From Boswellia sacra (taxonomy: Eukaryota; Streptophyta; Magnoliopsida; Sapindales; Burseraceae), in assembly GCA_013180625.2 (NCBI GenBank), contig SNVD02001278.1, forward strand, positions 79,332 to 143,331: a stretch of 64,000 nucleotides of DNA. The letters run 5' to 3'. Below the pieces are notes generated by a model that saw only the letters and a program-made list of their open reading frames with translations, did no database searches and was not told the DNA's origin. Positions 48,976-60,592 of this stretch are shown piece after piece (the first letter of the stretch is position 1; every line of letters starts with the position of its first letter). Both the position numbers and the translations under genes were made by a program.

Positions 48976-49297
48976 GATTGCCACCTGTGTATGTGATCTA
49001 ATTTCCTTGAAGGCATTAATATAAATTTTATCTAATTTATCTTCTCTCTTCATGGGATAGGTGCAATTACTAAAGATAAGGTGTATAGTGCTTGTATATT
49101 TTCATCTTAGCTACAGATCATATAAGTAAGCATTCTATATGTGTATTTAGCTTGTAAATCAGATGCTTTGTTTACATTGTTTATTCTGAATTGTTACATT
49201 GTTTGATTTGCCGCTTTCCTTGCATTGTACCGTTTGATTTGTTGACTTCGTTTTTTGATTTACTTTTACATAATTAAATTGCCATAAAATCATATTC

Positions 49298-49298
<1 letters not shown>

Positions 49299-49361
<63 letters not shown>

Positions 49362-49407
49362 CTGGGCTGATACAAGCCAAGGGCCGGTATCAGCCTAGTA
49401 TTATATA
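49299..49407. repeat. (AT)n microsatellite with 21-bp hairpin
   Basis: An AT dinucleotide run (49299-49358, interrupted once) leads into an inverted pair. TATATAATACTGGGCTGATAC (arm 49353-49373) pairs with the arm at 49387-49407 at 20 of 21 positions around a 13-base loop (AAGCCAAGGGCCG). It lies 25 bp before a CACTA left end. Confidence 0.8.
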
Positions 49408-49431
49408 TTTATAATAATAAATACATGTCGG

Positions 49432-50515
49432 CACTACAAGAAAAAATGTCATATTTGACGGTTTTGACCGTCAAATATAACAATATTTGGCGGTCATAAA
49501 AACGCCACCAATGGCACCGCCAAATATGGTATATTTGACAATATTTGGCGGTCAGTCAAAACGCCAAATATAGTAAATCATATTTGTCATATAAAAGCGT
49601 CAAATATAACTCAAAAAATACTGTACAAAAATAACATATTTGTCACTTTTTTGACAAATTTAGTGGCTTCCAACGGTCAAAATTTTTGAATTGTACCATA
49701 TTTATCACTTTTTGCCCGATAAATATGGCTTGCTAACGGTCAAATTTTTTAAATTTTATCATATTTGATGCTTTTTGATTGATAAATATGATCCCATTTT
49801 GAATTACACTATATTTATCGCTTTTTGCCCGATAAATATGGCTTGCTAACGGTCAAATTTTTTAAATTTTATCACATTTTGACGTTTTTTATCCGATAAA
49901 TATGGCTCGCTAACAGTCAGATTTTTTAAATTTTATCATATTTGACGCTTTTGATCGATAAATATGATCCCATTTTGAATTGCACCATATTTATCGCTTT
50001 TTGCCCGATAAATATGGCTTGCTAACGGTCAAATTTTTTAAATTTTATCATATTTGATGTTTTTTAACCGATAAATATAATCCCATTTTGAAATTTACCA
50101 TATTTATCACTTTTTTTCAGATAAATATGGCTTGCTAACAGTCAAATTTTTTAAATTTGATCATATTTGGCATATTTTGACCGATAAATATGATCCCATT
50201 TTGAATTGTACCATATTTATCGCTTTTTGCTCGATAGATATGCGTGCTAACAGTCAAATTTTTTAAATTTCGTCATATTTGACGCTTTTTGCCTGATAAA
50301 ATGGCTTGCTGACAGTCAAATTTTTTTAATTTCATCATATTTTGCGCTTGTTGATTGATAAATATGATTCCATTTTGTATTGTACCATATTTATCGCTTT
50401 TTGCCAGATAAATATGGTTAAATTTTTTAAATTTCTTCATATTTGGCGCTTGTTGACCGATAAATATGATTCCATTTTGTATTGTACCATATTTATCGCT
50501 TTTGATATACTATAA
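49432..50515 (+). mobile_element. CACTA left terminus with long subterminal repeat array (element B)
   Basis: It starts CACTACAAGAAAAAATG at 49432 and continues into opposed TTTGACGG...CCGTCAAAT and TTTGGCGG...CCGCCAAAT blocks. About eight rounds of a ~60/115-bp unit follow. The core is CATATTTATCGCTTTTTGCC then CGATAAATATGGCTTGC, itself an inverted pair (TATTTATCG/CGATAAATA), joined by AACGGTCAAATTTTTTAAAT. The same unit, inverted, makes up the terminus at 8220-8755, so both belong to one family. The element extends to the right; no matching TCTTGTAGTG right end was found, but a lone ATATTTGACAGCTTTTAGCC with GCTAAATATG near 61995 has the family look. Confidence 0.85.
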
Positions 50516-51682
50516 TAATATGTCAAAGACAAGTATCTTAATATCCAAGTTAAAAAATGACCCCCAAATAGCTAGAGCCTTATACCTATTTTCATAAATC
50601 CCAGCAAGTTAATAAAGCAACATATCCTAACTTAAATATTACCACCAGAAAATGTTGATATAAGACATTTCAATTGCAAACAGTAAAATAACAAAAACAA
50701 TTGACGCAAGATATTTACACGAATCATGAAAATTAAAAGATGTTTTGACATTAATAAATTAATAGAGCAGAATGAACACAGATTGACAAGAAGCTAAGTG
50801 TTGATTGGCTTGTCGCAAACAATGAAGAGAAAAATTATTAGGAGAAAACCTGAGCGGGTGGTTTCCCCTTGTTTAGATCTTGCTCCTTTCCCTCTTCTGT
50901 CAATTTTTCTTTAACATATTCAATTTGTTCATCCTCCCATTGTGCTATACTTGCGACTTCTTGAAGATAAAAAAATAACCATTTAATACCCACAAATGGA
51001 AGACAGTTAACAAAAATAATAATAAAATAAAATAAAGATTAGAAAAGGTATAGGAAACGTAAGAAAAGATGAAAAGCAATTGTCTATGGTACCATACATA
51101 TAGGAACACAAATAGTGCATCCAGAAGAAAGATAATTGGTTCATAGCACAACATCATGTTGTATTATTTCTACCCTGTTGACTATTATGGTTAAACTGTT
51201 TAGGTCCATAAGCAATCAAAATACATGTAAATTAAACAAAACACATTACGAAAAAACAGCTATGGAACCATATTAATTATTCATACAAAGTTTACTGTTA
51301 TCCTTTCAGATTTATGGCACTTATATACACAGCGATAGATTTACTTATTTTCCAGATTTCTCCTTGAAAGACCACTGCCCTGCAGCAAAGCAATTTTCTG
51401 CCAACAGCAATCTGATCCAATCTCAAACCAAGGTTTATAATTTTTAACAAGGATTTGCATTTCCAGAAAAACAAAAGGATACAGTAAAATCCCAAACTAA
51501 GTTAAATGATTTACAAACAAGCAAGCATGCTCTTCCTGGAAAACAGAAAGATACAGTAAACCTTTAATTCAAGTGAGAGGGATAGAGACAAACAGACGAG
51601 GCTACAGGTTCATACATGACATCCATTTGAAGACAAGAATCAGTAACATTGCCTACCAAATGCCTAAGGTTAACAACACATT

Positions 51683-52150
51683 ACTTAATAAGCTTCTAAA
51701 TGTAGCCAATCAATTTGAAGAGCTCTACAGGAGGCAACAAAATTTCCTCAAAGACAGTATAAAGGGCAATAGAATCAATTTCAATTATCGATTACATGAA
51801 AAATATCGGTAAGCTAGAAAATAAGCAAAAGATATACTCCAAAGGTCAATGACTTCCTTTTTTTTTTTTGCCCCTTCTTCCTTCATGTTGTTCATGATTG
51901 AATACTTTATATCAAGCTCTCAAAGTGGCACAATGCCCAAGAAATAACGCAAGCTGTCTGCTAACAGAACAAGAGATGATTTCCAATACATACCTCCATT
52001 TGTAAATGACAAGAGATCATCAACCGAGCGCTCATCCACATGTTCCTCCTCAACCTCAACATTCTGACATATAGGGAAAACAGTTTGTTGTTAATGCAAA
52101 GGCATGTACTAATGTTTGAGCTCAAACACATTACATTTTATAAACTTCAA
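51683..52150. repeat. Direct repeat copy 1 flanking the CLC-c fragment
   Basis: About 468 bp nearly identical to 53678-54146, starting ACTTAATAAGCTTCTAAATG and ending CATTTTATAAACTTCAA. It contains the duplicated exon of the unidentified gene and a T-run that differs in length between copies. The two copies are offset by ~1996 bp, with the CLC-c exons between them. Confidence 0.9.
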
Positions 52151-52226
52151 TATTTCTCAATATGTTTGTGTTTGCCATGTGCCTTAATAAAAATCAATGT
52201 TAAGGAGATACTCAGGGCATACTCAT

Positions 52227-53427
52227 TTATGATGCTATATGTACGAAGGACCTTGTCAACAAGAAAATTGTAAAGACTTCCAAAAATTCCTCCAATAACT
52301 CCAAGAAAGATAACTGCAATTAGATCTGGAAGGCTATAGGTGCCCATTGCTGAATTAACATCAAACATGATCAAACCACCTTTCCCGAATAGTCCACAAT
52401 TTCCACTCCAACAGAATTCAATCAGACCTCTCAGCACCACAGCAACTACAGCTGTTGTAAAAAATGTCCTCCAAAGCAGAGCACTCCGCCACCTGAACAA
52501 TTTTATAAGCAAAATTAAAAATCCGAATCCATGGAGCTATCACATGTTCCTTTAGTTATATTTATTTTATCATTGTGATGATTGAGCTGGAACCTTATTG
52601 ATGTATCTTTTCAAGTCATTTTTTTCCCTCTCTAAATCTGAAGTATTAGGTCCTACAATTCAAGTTGGAAAGCAGCTATTAATTGACAGCATCTGTAGGA
52701 AAAAGGGCAGGTAGGAATATACCATGAAGCTGCTTCTTCAAGGGCGAAGAGAACGCCACTAACAGGGGCTCTGAAGGCGGCTACTACACCAGCAGCTGCG
52801 CCACAAGTTATCAAATCCCTCCGGTCCCGATCATTTTTAAAGTATCTAAGCCATCTCCAAGTCAAACAGTACTTTTTGGAACCACCTTGTCCAAGTAAAT
52901 TGGCTATACAAGCACCTGTGTGTACCATAGGCCCTTCCTTTCCAACAACAAATCCAGCAGCAACTCCAAACATGGAACCAAAAATCTGCAACATTTAGGT
53001 TTCTAAGTTAAGTTTGCTTTCAAATCACAGCTCAATAAGAAATAGGCGTCAAAGAATCCTTGTCAGTTCATTGCCTACAAATGGTGGTAAGTTCTATAGC
53101 CGCCTCCAACAAATGGTCTGTGCACTGTGAACTACTAAAACATTCGGATGAGGTTTCAGGTCCTCCTATACAATCAATTCTAGCTAATTTCTTATACACA
53201 CCACAAAAGAGAGAGAGAGAGAGAGAGAGACTTTTATTTTCTGACTCACTTTTACAAAAAGGGTACTTGGAGCCAATATAGAGTGAGCATCTATGCCATT
53301 GAGGTAGGCTTTCACCTCAGGAATACCAGAGCCAGCTGCAGCAGGTGTAATGTAAGCACAGAGGACTGCAGCAGTGGCAGCCAAAGCCATGTTGCAACAA
53401 GCATATGCTACAAATGCCTCAGAATAC
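52227..53427 (-). pseudogene. CLC-c: CLC-c type chloride channel/antiporter, three-exon fragment
   Basis: Three exons lie on the - strand. 53427-53250 reads YSEAFVAYACCNMALAATAA... PAAAGSGIPEVKAYLNGIDA. 52985-52723 reads IFGSMFGVAAGFVVGKEGPM VHTGACIANLLGQGGSKK... RAPVSGVLFALEEAASW. 52492-~52227 reads WRSALLWRTFFTTAVVAVVL... LFGKGGLIMFDVNS... NFLVDKVLRTYSIINE. The GSGIPE motif with Ser (Pro in nitrate-selective CLC-a) and the GKEGP motif with the gating glutamate are present, pointing to the chloride-type CLC-c group of tonoplast or Golgi membranes. Exons for the N-terminus, later helices and CBS domains are missing. The donor after IINE has lost a G (GAGTATG). The frame inside the exons is intact, so the copy is fairly young. 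Confidence 0.9.
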
Positions 53428-53677
53428 CTGTACTGGAGTAAGGATCATTTCATAGTTAATCCAAAGTATTACAAACTCATGAAAACTTTTTCAAAATGTA
53501 ATTCAATAAAGAAGGTAGCTGAGCAACAATTAAAGTCAACCACTAATTTTATACGTAGGAGAATGACCACACTCAAGTAAAAATTATAGCATGTTGGAAC
53601 AAAAAAAAGCAAATTAAGAGTTAATTGTCAAACTTAACAGAAATAATAAAAGAACAACCCCAACCCCAAACAAGAAA

Positions 53678-54146
53678 ACTTAATAAACTTCTAACTGTAG
53701 CCAATCAATTTGAAGAGCTCTACGGGATGCAACGAAATTTCCTCAAAGACAGTATAAAGGGCAATAGAATCAATTTCAATTATCGATTACATGAAAATAT
53801 CGGTAAGCTGGAAAATAAGCAAAAGATATACTCCACAGGTCAATGACTTCTTTTTTTTTTTTTTTGCCCCTTCTTCGTTCATGTTGTTCATGATTGAATA
53901 CTTTATATCAAGCTCTCAAAGTGGCACAATGCCCAAGAAATAACGCAAGCTGTCTGCTAACAGAACAAGAGATGATTTCCAATACATAGCTCCATTTATA
54001 AATGACAAGAGATCATCAACCGAGCGCTCATCCACATGTTCCTCCTTAACCTCAACATTCTAACATATAGGGAAAACAGTTTGTTGTTAATGCAAAGGCA
54101 TGCACTAATGTTTGAGCTCAAACACATTACATTTTATAAACTTCAA
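53678..54146. repeat. Direct repeat copy 2 flanking the CLC-c fragment
   Basis: The second copy of the 51683-52150 repeat, with scattered substitutions and a longer T-run (about 53851-53866). It contains the copy of the unidentified exon whose donor is mutated (GGAGCTATG in place of GGAGGTATG). Confidence 0.9.
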
Positions 54147-54354
54147 AAATAATTGCACCAAAAATATGAGATACGACAAAGAACCGGTATGTAAGAAGTG
54201 GTGGAGGCTACAAACAACAAGAAAAGAAACACTTAACTACCTTAAGTTTCTCCCTTTCTTTAAGTTCTTTCCTCTTCCTTGCATATAATCGATTTAAAAG
54301 CCGAATACGTGGATCATTAGTTACGTTTTTCAATGGTTCCAAATTCGAATTCAT

Positions 54355-55625
54355 TGCAGAAACATAAAAATAATAAATAAATGTCATAACAAATAAAAAT
54401 GAATGCTCAGATTTATCTAAATAGTATGTAAATTTAAGAAATGAATTAAATGAAACTCTAAAATAGAAAGTAGTTTATCATATTAATATAAAGTAAAGAG
54501 ACTTGAGTGATATTGCTAATAATGAAGCATATGAGCTATTATGTGGGAAAGAAATAGAATATTAGTGAAAATGGTTTACAAAGTTACGTTTCAAAATTAT
54601 CAACTAGCCCAAAGTTAAATCAGTTCAAAAGCAACTGGCTGAGGATAGATCACTTCTTTCATAAGCATTTAAGATTACAAACATGCAAAATCATACTTTA
54701 TTAAATGCCCAACCAGCCAAGTTCACCGTATGGGATTCTGCCGTATTTATACCAACATTTTTCAGGCTGCAACTAATTGATTAACCATATTTTCATATCC
54801 TTATATACCAAAGCCAGACAGAGAAGTAATGGAGAAAAAGTGGTAGTACTGGTTAATATTCATCCATTTTGAATCTGAAATATAACTTGTTTTTCAAAGC
54901 AATCTTAGATTTCAAAGAAACAAGCAACAATATAGATATAATTCAGGGGAGCTAAATAAGGGTGAAGCACTTTTAATATGTTAAACAAGAGAGGAAGACA
55001 TCAAGCTGACACTAGAATTCTTAAAAGAATTCAAAACATAAAGGCCACTACCGTAAACAATCATGATTTTATGAAATGCAGCCGCTACTTCTACTTGAAC
55101 ATAACAAATCCTTAAAAAGCTTCTAATAACTAATCAGAGCCATTGGTAATACATAATAACCTAAACTAAGAAGACCAAAAACTTCAAGGTTAAAAGCTAA
55201 ACTAGCAACAAGGAAATTTTAACTACAACTGTTTAATTTCAAGTTAATGTTGATAAAATAATCATCAAAATACACACACACACACACATATATATATGTT
55301 ATTATCAATGATTCAATCATAAATGCTATTGCCTATGTTTTAGTTAGTCTTAATTTATAAAGAAAAAATAGTATATTTACCTGGAAAAAGGTTAAAAACA
55401 ATGTTGGCTAGAATTTATGTAAAGTTAAAAGAACTGAAGACCATCTCTATTCTCATTCTAATTGGGAAGATTATATTAATATACATATTTCATCTTATCA
55501 TAAACTACACGATAGACAATTTATTTAACGCCACTTCAATTGTTGTCTTCAATAATGGCGCTAGTTATGCCCCACTCTTCTTTCTTGATGTTAATTTATT
55601 ATATCATACAAGAGAGATTCTAAAT
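54355..55625. other. Spacer without recognised gene
   Basis: AT-rich, with a (CA)n run at 55271-55288. An open frame at 55401-55682 (+) is hydrophobic and has no family I recognise; its end overlaps the templated patch described next, so it is probably not a gene. Confidence 0.4.
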
Positions 55626-55686
55626 ATAATAGGTGACACAAGGAAAAAGAAAATTGTGGACTATTCGGGAAAGGTGGTTTGATCAT
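55626..55686 (+). other. Templated-insertion patch made of two copied segments
   Basis: Bases 55626-55653 repeat 59654-59681 exactly (28 bp, core AGGTGACACAAGGAAAAAG). Bases 55651-55686 are an exact 36-bp reverse complement of CLC-c exon sequence at 52367-52402 (encoding NCGLFGKGGLIM in part). The two matches overlap by the three bases AAA. This is what filler DNA from template-switching repair looks like. Confidence 0.85.
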
Positions 55687-57168
55687 AACAACCATAATAA
55701 TAATAATAGTAGTAGGAAATTAAAGCACGACAACAAGAAGAAACAATGACAAGAAGAAAGTGCAAAGCTAGAACAAGCTGTAGTTTCACCGACAAACCAG
55801 CCCAATTTGGCAAGCAAATTAAATGGGTTTTACTCTCATTTAACAATTATGTCAACAATTAACGTCTGTAAATGATTTCTTATTATGGATTTTATACCCC
55901 TAATTCCAATCATTATTTATGTTATGGAAAGAGTGTTCAACTTTGAAACCAAAAAATTAATTTTGTCAATTAAAACCAAAACTCTTGATTCAAGATTGTC
56001 GTATTTGTACTAATAATACTTTTGATATGACCTAGCCTTGTATTAGAATTCATTAATTTCAATCCCATTAATCAAACTTTAATTAGGTACATTATTGGAT
56101 CGAAGTCGATTTTGATGATCAATTTTAACACAAAAAGAAACAACTATATGTATTATTTAACCAAAGTATAAGAACAAGAATCATAAGATCATAGAATCAA
56201 CATAACCTGTCAAAATTTTTCATTAAAAATCTATCTACTATATAGAAAATTAAAAGAAGATCTTCATGGACACAAAGGTGCTTCTAAAATTTAAAATACA
56301 AAAGAAAGAAATGAATAAACTTTCCCTCCACATCTCAAAATTTTAAATTTTGAGAAAACAATAAGGAAGTGGAAAGAAGAATGAATCTAGGAGGAGACGT
56401 GCAGCAACATTAGGAAAGATGAGGGGCAAAAAGGCAAGTGAAATTGCCAAAAGAAATGGCTTTTACTGAATCTGATGATGACTCTGATAAAAGAAAAAAA
56501 TTATGTAATTAACAATTAAAACAAACAAATAAACTAAAAAAATAGTTGCAGTTTTGAAATTAAGGATTTCAAAAATTAAGGTTTTGATTTTAGATTCGTG
56601 ATGTAGAAAAGAGAAACAAAAATGGAAATTCAATGAATAGCAAGAAATTAATTCGAGAACAAAGTTGAAAAGCAAACTTACAGTAAATTGAAAGCAAACC
56701 GAAAATTCAACTCGACATCATTGATCATGCGTTCACGAGAGATCTACTTGTTGTTCAAAAAATAAATCAATAAAGAGACTTTTAGGATCTGAAACATACA
56801 AGCAGCATACTATATCAAGAAACCAACATCACACAACAACAAGAAGATAAACTCTGGCAAAGACCATTTAATTTCAAGAAATTTTACTAGAAATTATTAG
56901 AGTTTTTTATGCTATTACGGCTTCCAACTTCCAAATAACCAAATTAGTAAAGCTTAAAGTCAAATTTTGTTTTGCAATGCCTAAAGGTTACTACTTCAAA
57001 CTAGGAAGTGAGGAAAGATTTCTTCTTACATGAGTCCTGGTTATTTTCAGCTGCTTTGTACTTGGATAAATCCAAGACAGATTGACAGGATCATTTTTAG
57101 AAGCAAACGCATAATCTAGATTCTCGAAAACAAGATTAAGATTTGGAAAACTAGGGTTTCAGATTCAG
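55687..57168. other. Spacer and EXO70-type leader
   Basis: No gene is seen up to about 57000. From there to 57168 the DNA reads like an untranslated leader (ACTAGGGTTTCAGATTCAG) directly before the EXO70-like ATG. Confidence 0.4.
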
Positions 57169-58608
57169 ATGGGAGAGGCCATTGATAATGATTCTAATGT
57201 TGTTAATAATGATAATAATAATCATAGCATTGAGAATTTGATATTTGCAAGGAAGGCATTGAAGCTAAGCTTAGAGAAATCGAAGATTAGATGGACCAAA
57301 TACTTCTTTAAAAGCAGTGATTAAACCAAATGTTTGATCTACGACATCCATTTTGAAACATTATAGCAACAAATAATTAACTTCTTAGCAGTTCAGACTC
57401 TCCACAACGTGGTTCTCCATAAACATTTTTTGAAAAGCCAAGAAATAGTAATTTTTCACACCATGCTTTTAGTAATGTGTTAAGTGGCTACTTAACTTCA
57501 CTATGGCATAGACCTAATAGGCCCTTCCCGCTAATCCCAAAGAATGAAAATTTACCTACATTAATTGCTGAGGACAATCTAAAAACCTAAGGTACCAAAC
57601 AAAATATCAGATTTCTTCTAATTTCAATAAAGCTCCCATCAGACTCAATATCTGAATCTCCTAACCATTTTAACATACAATTAAAAAAGTTAAGCAAATG
57701 TAAGAGGCGAGGTCATTATTAGACATTATTTTGACAAACCAACATAGTGCAAATGGATACCGTCCAATCCATATGCAAATTTTTAATCTATACATGTTGG
57801 TGAAAAAGGGAAATGGTAACAAATATACAACTATTTATAAAGAAGAAACTCAAAAGTAATGATTAAATTACTGCTGCCTTTATGGCTTTACTACATTTGG
57901 ACCACTAAAATCATCAAAAGTAACAAATACCCTCTTTCTCTTCTTTCTTTATCTTTCCTTTCTCTCACACATCATCATACAAAGTATAATAATAATCCTT
58001 CTTCAAAAACACCCATGAGGTTCTTTTGTTACCTAGCAAAAAGAATATCTTGAAAAAATATTTTATTTCTTGATCATGATTTCCCAAAATAAAAAGCAAA
58101 AATAGTTAGGCTCTCATTTCATTCAAGTGTTAAATCTACATCAAGTGATACATAACCCTTATGCGAAAGACCAAATAGATAGTGAAAATATCATACTTTT
58201 AAGAAGAACAAAATAGAAGAAAGAGTATATCGAGTGAAAGAATTAAAAACAAATAAATATCCATCCATGTTTATGGAGAACCACGTTGTGGAGAGTCTAA
58301 ACTGCCAAGAAGTTAATTATTTGTTGCTATAATGTTTCAAAATGGATGCCATAGATCAAATATTTGGTTTAATCACTGCTTATAAAGAAATAAAACTTAC
58401 CTTAGGAGTAGCTATTGAAAAAGCTGAACCAAGATTAGATGAGATTAACTAAAGATTACCTTACCTGGAGGCCGCAGTTTGCCCAATTCGTGCTAACAAG
58501 GAAGCCCTTGCTGCCGTTGGGAGCCACATTAACCGTGCTGTGGGCGCTGCTACTGCTGTGCTTAAAGTCTTTGATGCAGTTCACGAGCTTGAGAAGAAAG
58601 AACCATAA
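57169..58608 (+). pseudogene. EXO70: Exocyst subunit EXO70 N-terminal fragment, split by a foldback element
   Basis: The ATG at 57169 gives MGEAIDNDSNVVNNDNNNHS, then IENLIFARKALKLSLEKSK, up to 57288. The frame resumes at ~58401 with LGVAIEKAEPRLDEIN, a stop in place of Gln, RLPYLEAAVCPIRANKEALA, AVGSHINRAVGAATAVLKVF and DAVHELEK, ending in a stop at 58608. This is the start of a plant EXO70 protein, the exocyst component that tethers secretory vesicles at the plasma membrane. Only about 95 of some 600 residues remain. The gap is filled by a 1.09-kb inverted-repeat element that interrupts the coding sequence in the middle of an exon. The leader and ATG are retained, so the copy includes the 5' end of the source gene. 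Confidence 0.82.
57301..58392. mobile_element. 1,092-bp foldback element with 126-bp inverted arms
   Basis: The arms 57301-57426 and 58267-58392 are inverted copies with seven mismatches, six of them transitions. The outer end is TACTTCTTTAAAAGCAGTG on the left; the inner end is GGTTCTCCATAAACAT. The ~840-bp centre has no coding capacity. It sits inside EXO70-like coding sequence. The target duplication is unclear: only AAA is shared directly outside the arms, so MULE or other foldback class membership is open. Confidence 0.85.
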
Positions 58609-60254
58609 ATTATATAAAAAATCCAGCTACCGATTTCACATCAATCTGAGAAGAAATTGAAACTGATTTCAATGACCAATTTGAGACAAAAGCGACTGAT
58701 TTTAGCTACCATGAAACTAATTTGGGAAGAAATGTGAAAAAATAGGAGGGATTTGAGAAGAAATCGGTGTGAGTGAAGGATGAGACAGCGAGGAAGGAAG
58801 AAAGCTTTGGCGGCTAGGGTAAAAGATGAAGCAACAAAACTTCAAAGAATACGAGGGAAATAAAAAAGTGAATGAGGAAAAATAGAATAGGCTTTTTTTC
58901 CCTAATGTACATACATGTCATTTACTTAAAAAAGGACAAATGAAGTTACCGAAAGCGAGAAATAAAATCAAAATGGTGGTTGACTTTCTGAACCAACCTA
59001 TATTTCTTACTTATTTATTTAAAAGAGTGCCAAATAAAAAATTTGTAAAGTGACAAATATTTTAAAAATTCTTGTAATTAAATGAGTTTTTATTTTTTAT
59101 TTTTTGAAAAAAAAAATCTGTTAAAGATATGTTATTTTCATTGAAAGAAAGATGACCATTGTAACTGAAAACCTAAAATTAAACTATATAAGAGTATTTG
59201 CACAAACCCAGTTCTACTATACATGTAATATTTCAACAATGTTATCGATCCCAATATTCTTTTATAGATAAACATGCTAATAGAATGAACAACATTTGGT
59301 GTCTAAGTGTGCCTACTAATTACAATAAGGTTTCATTTGTGCATCAACACCATAATTATAAAGCAATCAAAGTTAAGGAAAATAAGCCAAGAAAAATTTT
59401 CTTTCAAGAATGAGCACTGTGGTAGCAATTTCATCAAGTTCCAGCAGCTACCATTATAAACCATAAAAGACCAACAAAACATAAGCACAAGAATAGTTTT
59501 CTATTATATGCACTTCACCAATATAAGACTCACAAACAGAATCTTTTATTTTTTCAGATTTGCTGTAAGTAGAATATAGACATGATTTGTTTATCAGAAT
59601 TTCCATTCCCAGATGAAAGCATAATTTATGAAGTACATAATACCTAAAAAGAAATAATAGGTGACACAAGGAAAAAGAAAAGGGAAAATTTAAACAAGAA
59701 ATCAGCTACTGTTTGTTTCAAAGTTGAGATTAAAGCCACTAACATAGATTACACGTAGTTTCTAAAAAATAGAAAAAAGCAAACAAACAAATATTAACCA
59801 CTAAGTTATATTATTTAGCAATCCTATTCTCTCAACAATCCTCATCAATTCTTCACACTACATGATGACCTCAGTTAACTTTAACAAACCAAACTATATC
59901 TTCAACAAATTCAACTCTGAAGCTTTTCCAGTTATAAGATTGTTATATACAAACCTTGTCCTAGAAATGCAAGTTGGACCTGCAGTAACAGATCAGAGCA
60001 TAAATAATGCAATGATTACAGAGAGGAATGCTGAGGTTATTTTCTGGAGGAAAGAGGATTTTCACATCGTGATGGAAATATTCCCCTAAGAAGGTGGGTT
60101 CCACCAATTATTCCTTAGTTATATCCAAGAACAACTGAAAGGGAAATCTCATCAAATTAAAATCATGGTGTCACCAACAACGCTAGCTAAACCAAATTTC
60201 TATACAGGAGCAATCGAATTAGGTATATGTATGTATGTACCCCATGGTCGTGGA
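58609..60254. other. Spacer without recognised gene
   Basis: Short open frames (for example 59862-60089 on +) do not match a family I know. 59654-59681 is the source or copy of the 28-bp segment at 55626. Confidence 0.4.
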
Positions 60255-60592
60255 ATGCCAGTCTTGCATCTGCTCTCAAACAAGCAGTTGGGTGTTCTTG
60301 AGATATCTTCTTTAAAGCTTGCAGAGACTGTAAACACCATTGCCACCATAAATAAACATAAAAATCCACAACGTCGAACAACACATCATCAATCTTTACT
60401 CTCCAAAATTTTTCCAATTTCTACTCATTCAGCCATATGAATATGCCTAGCAACAATCATAGCTAATCTAACACTTAAATATTAGTTCTAATTATCAACT
60501 CATCATTCTCACTATCAAGGGCAGTAAAAAAACTAACCTGTTCAGCCAAGTCCATGTACTCAATTGTCAGCAATCGGGCTACAAAACACGTG
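60255..60592 (-). pseudogene. UPL3: UPL3-type HECT E3 ligase, two short exon fragments
   Basis: On the - strand an exon ending at 60538 reads CFVARLLTIEYMDLAEQ followed by a GT donor. After a 210-bp intron with a TTTACAG acceptor, the next exon from 60327 reads SLQALKKISQEHPTACLRA, then diverges. The joined order matches the armadillo-repeat region of plant UPL3 (KAKTUS), a nuclear/cytosolic ubiquitin ligase controlling trichome endoreduplication. The HECT domain and all other exons are absent. Only about 36 residues support the call, but they are contiguous across a correct splice junction. Confidence 0.8.

Larger units (their letters stand above)
50849..54354 (-). pseudogene. Fragments of an unidentified plant gene around the CLC-c piece
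   Basis: On the - strand an ATG at 54354 opens an exon (54354-54241) reading MNSNLEPLKNVTNDPRIRLL then NRLYARKRKELKERERLK, with a GT donor right after. A second exon, near 54059-53985, reads NVEVKEEHVDERSVDDLLSF then INGA, with its donor mutated. A duplicate of that exon near 52059-51988 has an intact AG acceptor and GTATGT donor. A further frame near 50959-50849 (EVASIAQWEDEQIEYVKEKL, then TEEGKEQDLNKGKPPAQ, followed by GT) could be a later exon of the same gene. I do not recognise the family. The basic first exon followed by an acidic one suggests a nuclear protein, which is inference. The CLC-c exons sit inside what would be its intron. Confidence 0.5.

Noticed and set aside
51573..51812. 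Plus-strand open frame (79 codons) repeated at 53625-53846
   Set aside because: The repetition is due to the DNA direct repeat; the exon evidence in this segment is on the - strand, and the frame differs in length between copies.
55401..55682. A 93-codon open frame on +
   Set aside because: Its C-terminal part is the templated patch copied from CLC-c, and the rest has no recognisable family.
60165..60440. 91-codon open frame on +
   Set aside because: It is the antisense shadow of the UPL3-type exon and its intron.
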